From Locusta migratoria (Eukaryota > Arthropoda > Insecta > Orthoptera > Acrididae): a stretch of DNA of 64,000 nucleotides. The DNA lies in contig CM048744.1 in NCBI GenBank assembly GCA_026315105.1, forward strand, positions 360,035,168 to 360,099,167, given 5' to 3'. Positions within the stretch are counted from its first letter, which is position 1. Each line of letters begins with the position of its first letter. Below, piece after piece: positions 32,652-43,880 of the stretch. Made by a program: the position numbers and the translations under genes. The notes below the pieces were generated by a model that was not told where the DNA came from, ran no database searches, and saw only the letters and a list, made by a program, of their open reading frames with translations.

Positions 32652-33191
32652 CCACAGCTGCGTCCAACTAATCCTCGATGGGCGAAGTTGCCGTTACATT
32701 CTATTTTATGCTTAATCATTTAATAATTGTTCCATTGATTTGACGGTATGGGATGCGGACAATTACTAGGTTGATTCATAACAGTAAACTTTGTTAACTT
32801 CCTTTATTATGGAACGACAAATGTTAAAAACTCTTCCCTTTAAATACACCGATTAAATAACCGCGTGCCACTACTATGAATGTCTACAAGCCCACACTGA
32901 AACATTTCAATATGCAACTGCAACCTATATGCGATACGACGGAATGGCAAAAACTTTAGCCACCACTAAACGCAGGTTACGAATTCACTGCCGACATGCT
33001 ACTGCCCAAGGTTAATAAATCCTACCGCCTCGCTCTGCGGTCGGCGGGAGACTGCCGCACACCGGCCAAGAAACAAAGAACATTCCAACGTAAGCATTGT
33101 TGCCAGCAGCTCTCGCTGCACGCCAACGATAACTATCGTTCGACCAAAACGTACCAAAGAGGTTACCAACCTAAAACCCTGTATCCTCACA
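32652..33191. repeat. Probable insertion splitting the left arm of the palindrome
   Basis: ATCAATTGTTTTAAAAATTG at 32622-32641 is the mirror of 34004-34026 in the right arm. The left arm proper restarts at 33192 with ATTGTAAGACTTTATATAG. The 540 bp between would then be a later insertion, with ATTGT at both edges as a possible target duplication. The insert is unidentified; a 101-codon frame (32996-33301) is not recognised. Confidence 0.45.
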
Positions 33192-33310
33192 ATTGTAAGA
33201 CTTTATATAGTAAAAGAAACACTATTTTGAAAATTGACTTAAAAATGTACTCTCATAAAACAACCAATAAATTCTGGAGCCGCGTCAGCTGTTTTTATTG
33301 AGATCATTTT

Positions 33311-33370
33311 ATATACAGGTCCACTACCGGTTTCGCGTCAATTGAGACGCATCTTCAGGTGTTACTGTGT
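33311..33370 (-). ncRNA. Hammerhead ribozyme (left arm)
   Basis: Reading minus: ACACAG, CAC, CTGAAGA, helix II GCGTC/GACGC, GAAA, self-complementary CCGG, cleavage triplet GTA, GTG, CTGTAT. Helix I pairs CAC/GTG plus 5 of 6 bases of the outer stem around a three-base internal loop. All conserved core bases are present. Confidence 0.75.
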
Positions 33371-33762
33371 TAAACAACAAAACAATTAGAATTACAGGAC
33401 CAATAACTTGATAAACGCGATACTTGAATTGAACAGGTATTACTTACAATTTTGTTTTCTCTCGTCATAATTCGTTACTGAGTCCCAACATTCTAGTTGC
33501 TTTCATCTGTCAATTGGTTAAAAATTCAATAGGGCCGAATACATGTTTTCAATCCTTAAAGACACAGATTTGATATTTTACTTGGACCCATGTATTTGGC
33601 CCTATTGAATTTTTAACCAATCGACGGATGAAAGCAACTAGAATGTTGGGACTCAGTAACTAATTATGACGAGAGAAAAAAAATTGTAAGTAATACCTGT
33701 TCAATTCAAGTATCGCGTTTATCAAGTTATTGGTCCTGTAATTTTAATTGTTTTGTTGTTTA

Positions 33763-33820
33763 ATACAGTAACACCTGAAGATGCGTCTCTATTGACGCGA
33801 AACCGGTAGTGGACCTGTAT
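33763..33820 (+). ncRNA. Hammerhead ribozyme (right arm)
   Basis: In order: ATACAG (33763-33768), loop TAA, CAC, CTGAAGA (33775-33781), helix II GCGTC with a TCTATT loop and GACGC, GAAA (33799-33802), CCGG, T then A (cleavage after GTA at 33808), GTG, loop GAC, CTGTAT (33815-33820). The outer helix I ATACAG/CTGTAT is fully paired. The short helix III (ACC/GGT) is self-complementary, so cleavage may favour a dimer, as reported for Penelope-type hammerheads. Confidence 0.8.
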
Positions 33821-34003
33821 GTAAAAGGATCTCAAAAAAAAAAAAAAAAAATAAATAAATAAATAAATAAATAAAAATAAAAAAATAATAAAAAAAAAAT
33901 AAACAGCTGACGCGGTTTCAGAATTTATTGGTTGTTTTACGAGAGGATATTTTTAAGTCAATTTTCAAAATAGTTTTTCTTTTACTATATAAAGTCTTAC
34001 AAT

Positions 34004-34583
34004 CAATTTTTAAAACAATTGATTTTTTTAAAACAAAATGAAAAGAAAATGAAAAACTATTCCCTCTGTCGTAACGTCATCACCTGTGCGAGTGTGCGTA
34101 CAACAAGGAGCGGTTGATCATGGCCATTTTAGACACTGACGCAAGAGTAATTTTTCTCTTAAAGTGGGCGTCATTGAGCTGCTGCCCCTCAATCGATTTC
34201 ATTCGACGCAGACAGAGGGAAAGTGCCTCGATCACAAGAAAACATTGTAATCGGCTAAGACCCGGACACCAAAAGGACGCTAGCCCCGAAAAAGTGTTAC
34301 TGAAGCTAGCTCAGTATCTTCCCAAAAATCTGCCTTATCCCGAACATTGAGTGAGTGTCAGATCCGCAAGTTGGTCTCCAGTAACGATCCACGGCAGCAA
34401 CTACATCTGTATATGCAAGGATGGCAGCAAACCAGCAAGCGGACACATCATGCGACAAATCATGTTTATGCGTGAGACCATTCGCCTTCTTCATATTTAT
34501 CAATACTTATATTGATTATTATTGTATTGCCTCTCTATTGCAGTATTAATGCCTTCCATACCATAAAGGTGAAATGGGTATGA
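34004..34583. other. Unrecognised intron DNA
   Basis: An AT-rich lead followed by mixed sequence. A 78-codon frame at 34114-34350 is unrecognised. Confidence 0.35.
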
Positions 34584-34599
34584 CAAACAAAATTATTGG

Positions 34600-34817
34600 C
34601 TGGCCAGTACTTACCTTTGTGCTGTACCGCCGATAGTAACACAAATGAAGAAACAGAAAAAAGGGGACAAAAAGGACAAGCTTACGGAACACAGTTCCTT
34701 CATCAGGTGGGAGAGAAAGGAACTATCGGCGGTACAGCACAAAGGTAAGTACTGGCCAGCCAATCTATCTCGTTTGAACAATATTTATCATCTCTGAGGA
34801 GAATTTTCATCATTAAT
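34600..34817. repeat. Small palindromic element flanked by 16-bp direct repeats
   Basis: A perfect 42-bp inverted repeat (34595-34636 and 34723-34764; e.g. GGCCAGTACTTACCTTTGTG) encloses an 86-bp loop. The direct repeat CAAACAAAATTATTGG at 34584-34599 and 34818-34833 looks like a target-site duplication. On the minus strand the loop has CTGATGA, GGAAC/GTTCC, and GTAA where GAAA is expected: a decayed hammerhead core. Confidence 0.7.
34685..34712 (-). ncRNA. Decayed hammerhead-like core
   Basis: Minus strand: CTGATGA, helix II GGAAC/GTTCC with a 3-base loop, then GTAAGCTT. The GAAA box has one change (A to T) that would abolish cleavage. Confidence 0.45.
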
Positions 34818-34833
34818 CAAACAAAATTATTGG

Positions 34834-35250
34834 TTTATTTCAGCTGCAATAGACGACAAATGCAATAATTATCGATATAATATTACACAACTGAGGAAGA
34901 TAGAATAAAATAATTAAAGATGTTAGCGATACTTGCTCCATGGTCATGCTGTTGTAGATGTGAAAGTATTTCGCATAGTTGAAGTGTCACTCGAAGTCAG
35001 TTACTGATTTTCACATTTGCCGCTCGTAGTCTATTCAAATTTTGTCGCTCCTAACGACCTCTATAATTCGGTGCCCTGTTTGACAATCGTACTAATTATA
35101 TTTTTTTGCCAATTAAATTGAAGCTTTATGTTTTGTGCACTATGGTCCTAATTACACCACCTTTTTTCCGTAATTAATATGACTGTGAACTAGGGTAACG
35201 AAGGGTCACTTTGGTTAATATTGCACAAAAAATAGTTGTTTTTTTTTCAC
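34834..35250. other. Unrecognised intron DNA
   Basis: No domain, terminus or RNA motif seen. Confidence 0.35.
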
Positions 35251-35261
35251 GTTTCTGAGTT

Positions 35262-35464
35262 CAAATGTTCAAATGTTTGTAAATCTATCGAACCAAACTG
35301 CGTGGTCATCAGTCCGTAGCTTACAAACTACTTAAACCTAGGTAAACTAACCTAAGGACAACACACACACAGCCATGCCCCAGGGAGGACTCGAGCCTCC
35401 ACGGCGAGCAACCGCGCGCTCCGCAGCGAGACGCTTTAGACCGCTCGGCTACTCCACCGCGGCC
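35262..35464 (-). repeat. SINE (second subfamily), full length
   Basis: Minus copy with CCGCGGTGGAGTAGCCGAGC head and CATTTGAACATTTGAA tail. The 11-bp duplication GTTTCTGAGTT lies at 35251-35261 and 35465-35475. Confidence 0.92.
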
Positions 35465-35475
35465 GTTTCTGAGTT

Positions 35476-35838
35476 AACAAATGCACTGTGGTATACTATT
35501 AACAACGTGGGGGTAAGGTATACCTTAATACTTCTTACACAATAATGTACATTACGTAAACGTAATTAAATAACTTTTATTACATTTACTTACAGTTTAA
35601 AACTTTGGCCCCACATTTTCCGTCTCTTAGATCTGACGCCCTAGGCTGAAGCCTATTCAGCCTACTGATAAATCCGCCACTGCTCGGAAATTGAAATGGA
35701 TTTACCAAAAAACTGATATTTACATTTCAGATCACTCCTTATGCCTACTCCAAGATATTTTATGAAAGCAACTGCTTCCAGTGATTGCTCTACTAGTATA
35801 TGATTATACAGTACAAGTTCATGCTATGTTTTCATCCA
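35476..35838. other. Unrecognised intron DNA
   Basis: AT-rich. A decayed hAT-type end may lie near 35640-35690 (GATCTGACGCCCTAGGCTGA ... AATCCGCCACTGC). Nothing firm. Confidence 0.3.
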
Positions 35839-37210
35839 CATCTACATCGATACTCTGCAAATCAGATTTAAGTGGCTGGCAGAGGGTTCATTAACCACTT
35901 TCATAACCTTTGTCTACCGTTCCATTCTCTAAAAGCGCGCGGGAAGAAAGAACATCTAAATCGTTCCGTTTTGGATCTGATTTCTCTTATTTTATTGCGA
36001 TGGTCATGTTTCCCTATGCACCTGAGTGCTAGCAAAATATTTTCGCATTCGGAAGTAAAAGTCGATGATTAAAATTTCGCAAATAGATCTCGTCGCAACG
36101 AATAACGGCGTTCTTTTAATGATTTCCACCTCAAATCGTGCAAAATTTCCGTGACGCTTTGCCCCTGTAACGTGATAAAACAAAACGAGTTGCCCTTCTC
36201 TGAACCTTCTCAATGTCTTCCGTCAGTCCCACCTGGTGAGGGTCCCATACTGGGCAACAATACTCCAGCACAAGTCGCACAAGTGTGATGTAGGTAGTCT
36301 CTTTGTTGGAGCTGTTGCATCTTCGAAGCGTTTTGCCAATGAAAAGTTCTCTTCAGTCTAAGTTATTCGTAATTATAACTCCTAAGAATTTGGTAAAATT
36401 TCCGACCTTAAGGTTTGACTAATTTATCGTGTAATTGAAGTTCAGCGGATTTCTTTTAGTGGTCATGTGTATTACTTCACACTTTTCATTATTTAGTGTT
36501 AATTGACAATTTTCGCTCCATGTAGAAATTTTGTCTAAATCGCTTCGCAGTACATTTGTTTCGGTCGAGGGTCAGTTATTACTAAATGCGCTGAACGGTG
36601 ATACGGTGCAGAGCCGCTTGCATTTCGCTACAATTATCTAACGTTGCGAACTCTTCGTGTATTATCCGCGAAGAGCCTCATTGAATTTCCGATGTCATCT
36701 GCTAGGTCATTTTAAATAGCGTGAGAAGAAATGGTCCCCCAGAAATTCATCTTGAAACTCTTGATTGTTCATTTCGTGACAGTTTGAAACAGTATAGAAT
36801 GCCTTCCTAAAGTGAAGGTACGCGGCATCTACCTGGGAGACTGCTTTCTGCGTCTCGTGTACATATAGCGTGCGCTGGGTTTCACACCACCGTTGCTTTC
36901 GAAGTTCACTCCTACAGAGGTGATTTTCGATCTGCAGAATTTCACGTTCCACAAATCTACAGTAAACCGAAGTCAGCGATAAAGGCCTATAGGTTTGCGC
37001 AACTCATTGTCGACCCTTCTGGAAAATAGCAATAACAGCCCTTTCCTTCCAATCCTTAGGAACGCTTTGCTCCTAATCGTCATCTCCCATTGTCTTAATG
37101 CATATGATGACTACTTCTGGAAGGAACTATACTGTGGTGCAATTGTAGCGGATATTCTGTTTTCATTTAACTGCCCCTCATAACTTGATACCGAGGTCAG
37201 TAACGGCTCT
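35839..37210 (-). pseudogene. CR1-like LINE 3' portion, joined to a further decayed LINE part
   Basis: 35839-36560 matches the 3' half of the LINE at 49516 (reverse complement of the ACATCTACAT end, RT C-terminus with RRFREGQLVLFYHV in a shadow frame). From about 36560 the sequence departs from that copy yet still shows RT-like pieces on the minus strand (36707-36952: DAAYLHFRKAFYTVSNC, compare 'LDFRKAFDTVPH'). Possibly two LINE insertions or a divergent subfamily. Heavily frameshifted. Confidence 0.6.
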
Positions 37211-38118
37211 TAATCACCCATCTCAGAACTCCCCCAAAACAATTGTTTGTGACCTAAGCTTACTGGAACGAACTGGTTTTTTGTAAGGGTTATCGCATTT
37301 TTTAAAGAGTTTCAGTTTCAAAGAAAGAATCAAAAAGAGTGCCGGCAGAGGAGAGAAGAAAAGAATGGAACAGTGGACCAGAATGAGGGAAAAAGTATAG
37401 TTAAGGGTCAAAAAGGTGTAATATGGGGTGATTAAAAGTAAGAGGAAGAACGGTACGACGGATTACCCCCAAATGGTGAACAAAAGTGGCCAAGTTGAAG
37501 GGAATAAGGAGGAACTAAATAGTATGTGGAAGCAGTATTTTGAAGAATTCTTGCCCAAATGGAGACGTGCACGAGGAGGAACAAGCCGAGGAGAAAGAGT
37601 AGGAACTGTAAACAGAAAAAGATCTTATGTGGATAGAAGAGGCATTGGGCAAGATGAAGGAAGGAAGTCACCGGGTTTGGAGGAGCGAAGTGTCGAGATG
37701 GTGAGAGCAGCAGGAGAGGTGGGGATACAATGGCTCTATCGAGTAATGAAAACTGTATGGAGACACAAGACGATACCAGAAGACTGGAAGAAGGGAATAA
37801 CTGACCCAATCTTTAAGAAGGGAAATAGAAAGGAGTGCAAGATCGTGGGATTACACTGATGTGTCATTGTGAAAAGGTTTCTTGAGAATTTTTTGGAAGC
37901 ACGAGTTTTGGCAAAATTTGAAGGAAGATGAGAGAAGAACATGACTTCAGAACAGGAAGGTCCACGGTGGACCTAATTTTTGCTGTGAGACAACTGCAGG
38001 ATCAACGCTATGAATATGGAAAGATCTACTGATGACGTCCCTGGACATTGAAAAAGCATACGATAGTTTACGTAGAAGCAAAGTGTGGAAAGCCCAGGAG
38101 AATATAGGATTAGCAAAA

Positions 38119-38316
38119 AAATGTTCAAATGTTTGTATAGTCTATGTGACGTAACTAAGAGGTCATCAGTCCCTAAACTTACAAACTACTTATGAACTAC
38201 TTACGAACTAGGACGGCACAAATATCCATGCCCGAGGGGGGATTCGAACACCCGACCGTAGTGGCCGTGCAGACCGTGACTGGGGCGCCTTAGTTCCCTC
38301 GGCCACCGCCGCCGGC
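38119..38316 (-). repeat. SINE (first subfamily) in LINE
   Basis: 198-bp minus copy. The 14-bp duplication TAGGATTAGCAAAA at 38105-38118 and 38317-38330 is the longest among the SINEs here. Confidence 0.92.
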
Positions 38317-38629
38317 TAGGATTAGCAAAACGGACTATTTTGAGGATAAGGAAAATGTACCGTGGATGTGTGAGCTGTGTGAAAGTGTGAGGAGAGAGAT
38401 CAGTTTGGACTGAACAGAAGAATGGCCTGAGTCAAGATAGTGCACTTTCACCATTACTCTTTATTGTAGTGCTGTATGGTATAATGAGTAGAGTAGCACA
38501 AGCCATTGGTGCAGGAAGGATGACAGCTATGGTAACTGCAGATGATGTGATGGTTTGGGGAATAAGGAGGAGGAAGTACAAGAACATTTGGACGTATGGG
38601 AACAAACAGTACAAGAATATGGGATGAAA

Positions 38630-39418
38630 TCTAATATATAAAGCAGTGCGTACGTATATTTGTACGTGTTGCATACAAATCTACACTTTTGTTCCAATCT
38701 TTATGAAATTTTGTACACGTAAGCCTCAATCCATGAGGACGGTCGCCGTAAGTGTAAGAATCACGAGATATGACGTCATAAACAATGAGATGCGCGGAAA
38801 ACTGCTACCATAAGCGACAATGCTGCTCATTTTCTCCTAAACCACCGGACCGATTTCAACCAAATTTGGTACACATATTCCTTACGTGAGATAACATTTT
38901 CTGTAGAGTAATAACCACATACGACACATGTTTCAAGAGATATAACTCCATAAACGATAGGAATTGAAAGAAACTGCCATAATGCGATGAGACTTTACAA
39001 ATACAATATATGAGAATGAGATTACTTAGCGACTTGCAACAAACTCTAAATATAATTTCAAACCTTTATTAAACTTTTTCTCGCTGGCAACCATAGTAAA
39101 ATGATGAAAGGAAAAAAGTGTCTCGCTTACTACTTTTCCGCTGTTTATGGAGTAAAACTACGGCTCTCGGTACGACTTTACAATTTATAATTTGAACACT
39201 ACAAATTGTAGCGACAGGAAATTTTACAGACAGTATACACAGATATAGTTGAATGTAGGTTCTAAATTGTATCACAGTACGACACGTAGTTCATGAGATA
39301 TGTCCACATAAACAGTAACGTTCCGCTGTTCACGGATTAAAACTACAGCATTCGGTATGGCGTTACAATGGGAGCAATAAATAGATAAATACCCGGGCAA
39401 CGCCGGGTTTTCAGCTAG
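38630..39418 (+). mobile_element. Non-autonomous Helitron in LINE
   Basis: It starts TCTAATATATAAAGC after an A and ends with the hairpin CCCGG-GCAA-CGCCGGG, TTTTCAG and CTAG before a T. Deleting it rejoins the LINE codons as GMK-FSMSKSEM, showing precise insertion between A and T without duplication. No coding capacity for Rep/helicase. A sister copy lies at 42525-43395. Confidence 0.88.
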
Positions 39419-40199
39419 TTTAGTATGAGTAAGAGTGAGATGGTTATCACAACAGGAAAAAAAAGGAGAGAGGAACAACTGGAGTAACAATCCGTGGGGA
39501 ACGACTGAGGAAAGTGGAGAATTTTCAAGTACCCAGGAAGCCTGATAATGGAAATTGGAAAAACGACAGAGAAATAAACGAGCGGGGCTGAAAAGCAGAA
39601 GCATTTCAGAAGTCAGAAACCTGATTTGGCGCAGGGATGTACCCCAAAGCAGTAAAAACGTTATATACCGGTCATACTGCGTCCTGATCCTAACATGTGC
39701 ATCCGAAACGTGGGTTATGAAAGGAAGAGAGACAAGCAAATGACAAGCTAGTGAGATGAAATTCTTGAGGAACAGTATTGGACTGACAAACATAGACAGG
39801 TTAAGAAATGAGAGGAAGGTGAAACCATTGCAAGAGGAGATAGAGAAATCAAGGCTGAAGTGGTATGGGCATGTTAAGCTAATGGAGAAGGGGATACCAA
39901 GGAGGATACACGAGGTGAAACTCGAGGGAAAGAGACCAAGAGGAAGACCGGGAGACAAATGGCTGAAAGGAGTGGAGGAATGTGCCAGGAAGAAAGAAGT
40001 CTTGACCAAGGTGAAGACGGAGAGATGGTGTCAAGACAGAAGACGATGGAGAGGCTGATGTTCGAAGCAGACTCGGCCAGAGGCAGGAAACTGTCCAAGG
40101 TGATAATGATCACTTTACTATACTGTATTTTTTTTTTTCAGTCGTATTCTATATGTTACCCTTTTATAACGATAGTAGTTTAGCTCCCTAAAGCAAAAC

Positions 40200-40524
40200 C
40201 AAAATCTTTATATTGCATGAATTTCAAATCAACAAAATTGTGAATCGTATTCCAATATATACACGCCATATATTCAGTATCGTCACATGCAATAGGCACA
40301 CTTATGTCCGACGAGAGAAGAATACTAGTACATTACAGGGATTACCATTCTGTTAATGTTTTTGTTCTATTCTGATGCATATATTGACTCGTTCCACATT
40401 CGTCAAGGTTCTTCTTCTTGGCGGAAACTACAGCACACAATCAATTAATCTGTTATAATATGAAAACTTAATGACTTTCCATAATGTCCATTAATTCGGT
40501 GTGTTACAACATACAAATTTTGAA
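40200..40524. other. Unrecognised intron DNA
   Basis: AT-rich with no recognisable feature. Confidence 0.35.
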
Positions 40525-40721
40525 GCCGCGGTGGAGTAGCCGAGCGGTCTAAAGCGTCTCGCTGCGGAGCGCGCGGTTGCTCGCCGTGGAGGTTCGAGTC
40601 CTCTCTGGGGCATGGGTGTGTGTGTTGTCCTTAGGTTAGTTTACCTAGATTTGAGTAGTTTGTAAGCTACGGACTTATGACCACGCAGTTTGGTCCGATA
40701 GAATTACAAACATTTGAACAT
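40525..40721 (+). repeat. SINE (second subfamily), full length
   Basis: GCCGCGGTGGAGTAGCCGAG head, GGTTCGAGTCC B-box, GGGTGTGTGTGTTGTCCTTA, TGACCACGCAGTTTGGTCCG and tail ACAAACATTTGAACATTTG. TTTGAA at both borders is a weak candidate duplication. Confidence 0.9.
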
Positions 40722-42320
40722 TTGAATAAGTGCCGAAACATGTCTGGGTGTTAAAACAAGGTGTCTTGCATAAGTTGGATTTAACCACAAATCTAATACA
40801 GCAAGCACGGAAGATACAAGAGCTGTACCATCACCAGCTGCAAGATGCACCAGCTGCAAGATGATCATAGAAATAACACTGTAGTATTTATATTGTAGAA
40901 TTTGTTCACAAGACCATACGCGTCTAACATAACTAACTTAATGGATTGTCTTCACGCGATTTCTGTGTGTGACAATTGAAGGGTTAAACATGCGGGGCAC
41001 ATACTGCGGTTAACGCGCGTAAATTTCTGCGCTAGGTCTCCGGAGGAAATGACCTGGCAACACAGGACAACAAGTTAAACTTGTTAGGCGCCGCTGACCT
41101 CAGGAAGTTAACTATAAGTGACGCTGATACAGACAGATGCCTCAGCAGCCCGTCAAACCGTTGCCATTTATCCGCCCACCAGACACTGTACGTACTCGCA
41201 GGCAGACTACAGCTGGCTGTACGGAACACCAAGTTTGTAGATGATCAACATCTGTTTTCACGTCTTTGGTATCATTTGCAACGTAAAGTGCGCATTCGAG
41301 AAATGCCAACTTAAATTAAAATTTCTAGAACTGTGAGAGTAACGAAAAGGTGGGTAACCGTATGTATCCGTTACTAAAGGATACAGTACTCGTTACCAGT
41401 GCCACCCAGAAAATACGGCCTCTGAACTGTCATTGAAACCGTGAAAACATTTATCTGTTACTGTTAATATTACTTTAACATTTCCATTTGCAACGTAGAT
41501 AATGTATGCATGCTATTTGAGGCAATTATACTACTGAGGAAAGGCGCAGTACAATCCATTTCCCTCGTGAGTGAAAAATACAGTTGTCATACAAATTGAT
41601 CAAAATTAGCGACACCCACCCGCGACGTCCATTTTAAGTACCGTTCCCGCATTTCACTTAGAGGCTTGGATTGTCGGAATCAATCGAAATATTTCTTGAC
41701 GAATGCCAGTCTGGCCGATCATAGTAGTAGCGCTACATTTGCGAGCAGCGGGACTGTTGTACTGTATTATGTGACATTGACAATTAAGATATACCGCCAT
41801 GAATGAAACTGTGTAGATGGTAACTTTTGAGTACTTTTTACAAAACTTTTGTATGGTAGACAAGATCAAAAACAAATAATTGACCATTGAAATGAAACCT
41901 TTACAGGTGAAAAATACAATAAAACGTATGTTTGCGTTAAAAGCGGACCTCAGATCATAGAGGATTAACCTGCAAACAGAGGCCAAGAAGTATAATCCAG
42001 AATGTTTAAAACCATCTAAAATCGCTGGGCTATGCAATATGCACTTAAAGTTCGTCGCAGATACCTATATAAATTACTCATCTCATAATAAATAATCTCT
42101 CAGAATATATGCATTCTCCGTATTGGGTTTCGTTTCAGAGTTCGTATCGATTTGGTAGATGCGAATAACGAAATGTATTCATGAGTAACGATTCAGTATT
42201 TCGTATCAGCCAAAGTATTCGTTACCCAGTATGGAATACATACAGTTTGCTATTTGCTATTTAATTTCCATTCCACACAGTATCTCGTAAGTAAGATTGA
42301 TATCAGGTAAAGTGGAGAAC
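40722..42320. other. Unrecognised intron DNA
   Basis: A loose inverted similarity (GGTAACCGTATGTATCCGTTAC near 41350 and CGTTACCCAGTATGGAATAC near 42220) could mark ends of a decayed transposon of about 0.9 kb. No coding motif supports this. Confidence 0.3.
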
Positions 42321-42324
42321 ATAA

Positions 42325-42445
42325 GCGCTTACCCGTGAGAGGCATATGTCCTGGCTTCGAATCTCCGTCAGGCACACAGTTTTAATCTGCCCGAAGTTTC
42401 AATTCAGCTCACACTTTTCGGTAGAGTTAAAATTCCATTCTGGAA
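42325..42445 (+). repeat. Second tRNA-derived repeat family, fragment
   Basis: GGCTTCGAATCTCCGTCAGG then CACACAGTTTTAATCTGCCC and GAAGTTTC. The same family, in reverse, is at 44612-44905. Confidence 0.6.
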
Positions 42446-42524
42446 ACGTAGATCCAGTCTCTTGTCGGACGTAGATGTGCGTGTTACACTTCCTGTCACT
42501 TAGTATATTCTGTGTGAGTATATA

Positions 42525-43395
42525 CCTAATATATAAAGCAGAGTGTCCGTATGTTTGTACGTGTTGCATGCAAATCTACAGTTTTGTTCTAATCTTTATG
42601 AAATTTTCTACACGTAAGCTTCAATCCATGAGGACGGTCGCCGTAAGTGTAAAATTCACATACGATATATAGTTCACGAGATATGACGTCATAAACAATG
42701 AGATGCGAGAAAAACTTCTGTATTTTGCGACAATGCTGCTCATTTTCTTCTAAACCATTGGACCGATTTCAACCAAATTTGGTACACACATTCCTTACCG
42801 AGAGGTAACAATTGCTGCATGGTTAAGAATCACATACGGCACATGGTTCAAAAGATATTACGTCTTAACCAATAGAAATCGCTGAAAATGCCATATAATG
42901 CTGCGAGACTTTCGAAATACACTGTATGAGAATGGCAGTACTTAGCGACTTGCAACAAACTTTAAACATAATTTCAAACCTTTATTAAACTTATTCTCGC
43001 TGACAACCACATGAAAAATAATGAAAGCAAAAAAGTTTCTCGCTTACTACTTTTCCGCTGTTTATGAAGTGAAACTACGGCAGTCGGTATGACGTTACAA
43101 TTTATAATTTCCACCCTACAAATTGTAGCCGCATGAGATTTTATACACGCATATAGTTGAGTGTACCTTCTAAATTGTATCACAATACGACAAGTAGTTC
43201 ATGAGATATGAGCACATAAACATTAACTTTTATGGAAAACCGCCCCATCACGCACTAAGTTTTAATCTATTACTTCTTTACTACTAAATGTATTCTCAAG
43301 AGATTTTACAGACTTACAGCCCTTATATAAATGAATATATACCTGGAATTGGCATAAATAAATAAATACCCGGGCAACGCCGGGTTTTCAGTTAG
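42525..43395 (+). mobile_element. Non-autonomous Helitron, sister of 38630-39418
   Basis: The start CCTAATATATAAAGCAGAGT (first T changed to C) and end CCCGGGCAACGCCGGGTTTT, CAGTTAG before T match the other copy. Internal shared blocks include CAAATCTAC, TTGAATGTA/TTGAGTGTA and GACCGATTTCAACCAAATTT. Confidence 0.85.
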
Positions 43396-43619
43396 TTAGA
43401 ACATAATTCGCAATTTTGTATGACTTGAAATTCATGTAACATATATTGTAGGATAAGACTTAAAAACAGAAAATATTTTTTTACAGTAAAATTGAATAGC
43501 TGAAGATGTATACAGATTATGGTCCAAATTGGAAACAACAAATTGCATTATAATTAACAGCGAAACTGTTTAAAGCATGCGATAGCAGTTACAGATACGA
43601 TCGTTGCAGTAAACGGGGG

Positions 43620-43880
43620 TTCGCAAACTAGCTTACCGAGTAGCGAGGTAACACACTGGACTCGTATTCGCGAGGGCGTTGATTCAAATCCACCTCCCAG
43701 CAACCAGATTTGGGTTTTCCGTGATTTCCCTAAATCGTTCCAAGCAAATGCTGGATAGTTGCTGTGAAAGGACATGGCCCTATTTCCTTCTCCATCTTTA
43801 CCCAAAAATCCGAGCGTCAGCTCCGTCTCTGAAGCCCACGCATTTGACGGGACGTTAAACCCCAAGCTTCATTTCTTCCA
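43620..43880 (+). repeat. Third tRNA-derived SINE family
   Basis: A tRNA-like part (AGCGAGGTAACACACTGGAC, GATTCAAATCC) is followed by the conserved body GGGTTTTCCGTGATTTCCCT, AAATCG, GGACATGGCCCTATTTCCTT. This is like a well-known insect SINE type. No target duplication identified. Confidence 0.65.

Larger units (their letters stand above)
33192..34003. repeat. 812-bp palindromic fold-back element with hammerhead ribozymes in both arms
   Basis: The left half from ATTGTAAGACTTTATATAG mirrors the right half ending CTATATAAAGTCTTACAAT, with the centre near 33597. Shared internal blocks include AACCAATAAATTCTG, CAGCTGACGCGG, ATTGAATTTTTAACCAAT and ACTAGAATGTTGGGACTCAG. An A-rich run (33834-33901) interrupts the right arm. 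It codes for nothing evident. Each arm has a hammerhead reading outward. Confidence 0.85.
37390..40110 (+). pseudogene. LINE ORF2 (RT and C-terminus), split by a SINE and a Helitron
   Basis: Frames in order: SGQVEGNKEELNSMWKQYFE and DWKKGITDPIFKKGNRKECK (37428-37859, RT start), LDIEKAYDSLRRSKVW (catalytic palm Asp; 38040), [SINE], DSALSPLLFIVVLYG, VTADDVMVWG (catalytic ADD), NMGMK [Helitron] FSMSKSEMVITTGKKR, then RLKWYGHVKLMEKGIPRRIH and LEGKRPRGRPGDKWLKGVEE (39756-40058). This is the same clade as 11945-12370 and probably the same as 29730-31835. Removing both insertions restores continuous motif order; ordinary frameshifts remain. Confidence 0.8.

Noticed and set aside
39272..40009. 245-codon minus-strand open frame
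   Set aside because: It lies antisense to the LINE C-terminus (39420-40060) and runs into the Helitron; a Phe/Leu/Ser-rich shadow frame.
41340..42260. Possible transposon with GTAACC/GGTTAC ends
   Set aside because: Matches are short and imperfect, no target duplication or coding remnant supports it.
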